From assembly GCA_013812485.1 (NCBI GenBank), contig JACCTJ010000049.1:1-7406 (forward strand): DNA of 7,406 bases, written 5' to 3'. This DNA comes from Thermoleophilaceae bacterium (GTDB lineage: Bacteria > Actinomycetota > Thermoleophilia > Solirubrobacterales > Thermoleophilaceae). Shown in pieces: positions 1-7,406 of the stretch. The notes under the pieces are model-generated. The model saw only the letters and a program-made list of their open reading frames with translations, was not told where the DNA came from and made no database searches. A program made the position numbers and the translations under genes. The stretch's first letter is position 1. The number at the start of each line of letters is the position of its first letter.

Positions 1-3042
<3,042 letters not shown>

Positions 3043-3089
3043 TGGGGAGTTTCTAGGGCTGAGCGGTAAAGCGGCTCTAAACCTAGCCG
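3043..3089 (-). other. Spacer between mfd and the foldase gene, with a small hairpin
   Basis: This 47-bp spacer is clearly richer in A/T than the flanking genes. On the minus strand it holds a 5-bp hairpin, CGGCT/AGCCG, with an 8-nt loop (3072-3089), right after the mfd stop. A short CTTT follows, too weak for a confident intrinsic terminator. TAGGTT within the loop resembles a -10 element (TAnnnT), with only a poor -35 match (CCGACA, 15 bp away). It could hold a secondary promoter for the foldase-mazG-eno part. No Shine-Dalgarno sequence is seen before the foldase ATG. Confidence 0.25.
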
Positions 3090-6536
<3,447 letters not shown>

Positions 6537-6546
6537 GGCATGGCGA

Positions 6547-6573
6547 AGGCCGCGCGAGCTGCTCGCGCGGCCT
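6547..6573. promoter_or_regulatory. Perfect inverted repeat (13-bp arms, 1-nt centre) in the mfd leader
   Basis: The arms AGGCCGCGCGAGC (6547-6559) and GCTCGCGCGGCCT (6561-6573) are exact reverse complements around T6560. In RNA they would form a very stable GC hairpin with a loop of 3 or more nt. On the mfd side the hairpin ends 10 nt before the ATG, where no Shine-Dalgarno is seen. On the plus side no T-tract follows, so a standard terminator is unlikely. It could be a protein-binding operator for the divergent promoters, a 5' mRNA-stabilising stem, or a translation block. The structure is certain; the role is not known. Confidence 0.65.
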
Positions 6574-6580
6574 GGACTTG

Positions 6581-6586
6581 ATTCTA
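6581..6586 (-). promoter_or_regulatory. Possible -10 element of the mfd promoter
   Basis: TAGAAT on the minus strand fits the TAnnnT pattern of vegetative -10 elements and lies in the most A/T-rich part of the divergent intergenic region. Transcription would start near 6574, so the mRNA would begin almost exactly at the perfect hairpin, 38 nt before the mfd ATG. No convincing -35 hexamer is present 16-19 bp upstream, which is common in GC-rich actinobacteria but lowers confidence. Confidence 0.35.
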
Positions 6587-6627
6587 CGACGCGCCCCGGG
6601 GAGCCCATGGAGTAGCGTCGGCCGGGC

Positions 6628-7406
6628 GTGGTCGCCTTCTCGCTCTCCCCGGCCGAGCGCGCTCAGGTCTTGCTCCTGCGGGCGCTCCCCGCGCTTCCTG
6701 CGGTGGCCAAGCGGGCGCTGGCCGGCGCCCCGACCCGCGTCGATGGGCAGGAGCTCGACCTCGACGTCCAGGTCCTCCTGCGGCTGCTCAGGCTCGCCCC
6801 CCAGCCTCCGAAGAGCTCCATGACCCCGGATATGGCGCGGGAGCGGATGCGGCGCAGCACCGCCGTCCTGGCGGGGACGCCGCCGCCCGTGGAGAAGATC
6901 GAGGAGTTGGAGCTTCCCGGGCCCATCGGCGCCCGGCTCTACACGCCGTACCGGGCCGAGACTGGCGAGGCGCGGCCCCTGCTCGTCTACCTCCACGGGG
7001 GAGGCTGGGTCAGCGGCGATCTCGATACTCACGACGTGCCCTGCCGGTTGCTGGCGGCCGAGGGTGGCGTGCTCGTGCTCTCGGTGGACTACCGCCGCGC
7101 GCCCGAGCGCGGGTTCCCGGCCGCCGTCGAGGATGCCCTCGCCGCCTTCGGCTGGGCCCATGAGCACGCCGCCGACCTGGGCGCCGATCCGGGTCGGGTG
7201 GCGGTCGGGGGCGACAGCGCCGGCGGCAACCTCGCCGCGGTCGTGAGCCGGCTCGCCCGCGACGGCGGCGGCCCGGTAGCCGCGATGCAGCTCTTGATCT
7301 ACCCGGTGATCGACCTGTCGGTCAAGCATCCCTCCTACCGGCGCTTCGCCGAGGGCTTCTACCTGGAGGAGGCCGACATGGACTGGTACCGCGACCACTA
7401 CCTGCC
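6628..7406 (+). CDS. Alpha/beta hydrolase, hormone-sensitive-lipase family (esterase/lipase), C-terminus cut by window edge
   Basis: This is a family IV (alpha/beta hydrolase fold-3) carboxylesterase or lipase, expected to hydrolyse short- to medium-chain esters; its substrate cannot be read from sequence. 259 complete codons are visible. The oxyanion motif HGGGW is at residues 123-127, DYRRAPE at 154-160, and the nucleophile elbow GDSAGGN at 195-201 with Ser197. The catalytic Asp and His would lie beyond the right edge, with perhaps 60-90 residues missing. The N-terminal part (21-55, LPALPAVAKRALAGAP then VDGQELDLDVQ) resembles the cap region of actinobacterial homologues, which supports an early start. 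The GTG at 6628 is the first in-frame start after an in-frame TAG at 6613. No signal peptide is evident, so it is probably cytosolic. The nearest GGAG is 15 nt upstream, too far for a good Shine-Dalgarno. It is divergent from mfd, sharing a 91-bp intergenic region. Confidence 0.9.
   Translation, partial: MVAFSLSPAERAQVLLLRALPALPAVAKRALAGAPTRVDGQELDLDVQVLLRLLRLAPQPPKSSMTPDMARERMRRSTAVLAGTPPPVEKIEELELPGPIGARLYTPYRAETGEARPLLVYLHGGGWVSGDLDTHDVPCRLLAAEGGVLVLSVDYRRAPERGFPAAVEDALAAFGWAHEHAADLGADPGRVAVGGDSAGGNLAAVVSRLARDGGGPVAAMQLLIYPVIDLSVKHPSYRRFAEGFYLEEADMDWYRDHYL

Noticed and set aside
3072..3089. Hairpin after the mfd stop as an intrinsic terminator
   Set aside because: The stem is only 5 bp, the loop is 8 nt and only three U residues follow, so termination is not supported.
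6607..6615. Two-codon ATG-GAG-TAG minimal ORF just before the hydrolase GTG start
   Set aside because: It is in frame and could act as a start-stop element, but a 9-bp motif is easily due to chance and no Shine-Dalgarno precedes it.

Overview
This window is a stretch of ordinary core genome from a very GC-rich bacterium, most likely an actinobacterium of the Thermoleophilia/Solirubrobacterales type. The lineage call rests on three things: the strong G/C bias at third codon positions, the order mfd - foldase - mazG - eno (Mycobacterium tuberculosis has mfd-mazG-lpqU-eno), and a lipoprotein foldase whose sequence style resembles, from memory, proteins of that class. No database search was possible, so the lineage is an inference.

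Layout. Four genes lie on the minus strand and are read from right to left: mfd (6536 to 3090), a PrsA/SurA-like lipoprotein foldase (3042 to 1771), mazG (1735 to 1007) and eno (1010 to beyond position 1). The gaps are 47 bp, 35 bp and a TTGA start/stop overlap, so they probably form one transcription unit, possibly with extra internal promoters. A 91-bp divergent intergenic region (6537-6627) separates mfd from a plus-strand hormone-sensitive-lipase-type alpha/beta hydrolase that runs off the right edge. Eno is cut off at the left edge just after its catalytic lysine. No stretch of more than 300 bp lacks a gene. I see no RNA genes, insertion sequences or CRISPR.

How the genes relate. The cluster joins genome maintenance (Mfd, transcription-coupled repair; MazG, nucleotide-pool cleaning) with folding of exported proteins (lipoprotein foldase) and central glycolysis (enolase). 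These are housekeeping roles with no single shared pathway visible. The hydrolase is transcribed away from the cluster and need not be related to it.

Points worth a second look are local: a perfect 13-bp-arm inverted repeat in the mfd leader, a 16-bp perfect palindrome over the mazG ribosome binding site, an exact 39-bp-period duplication inside mfd, a parvulin domain that appears to lack both usual histidines, and a TTG start for enolase overlapping the mazG stop. I do not see a new defence, mobile or biosynthetic system here.
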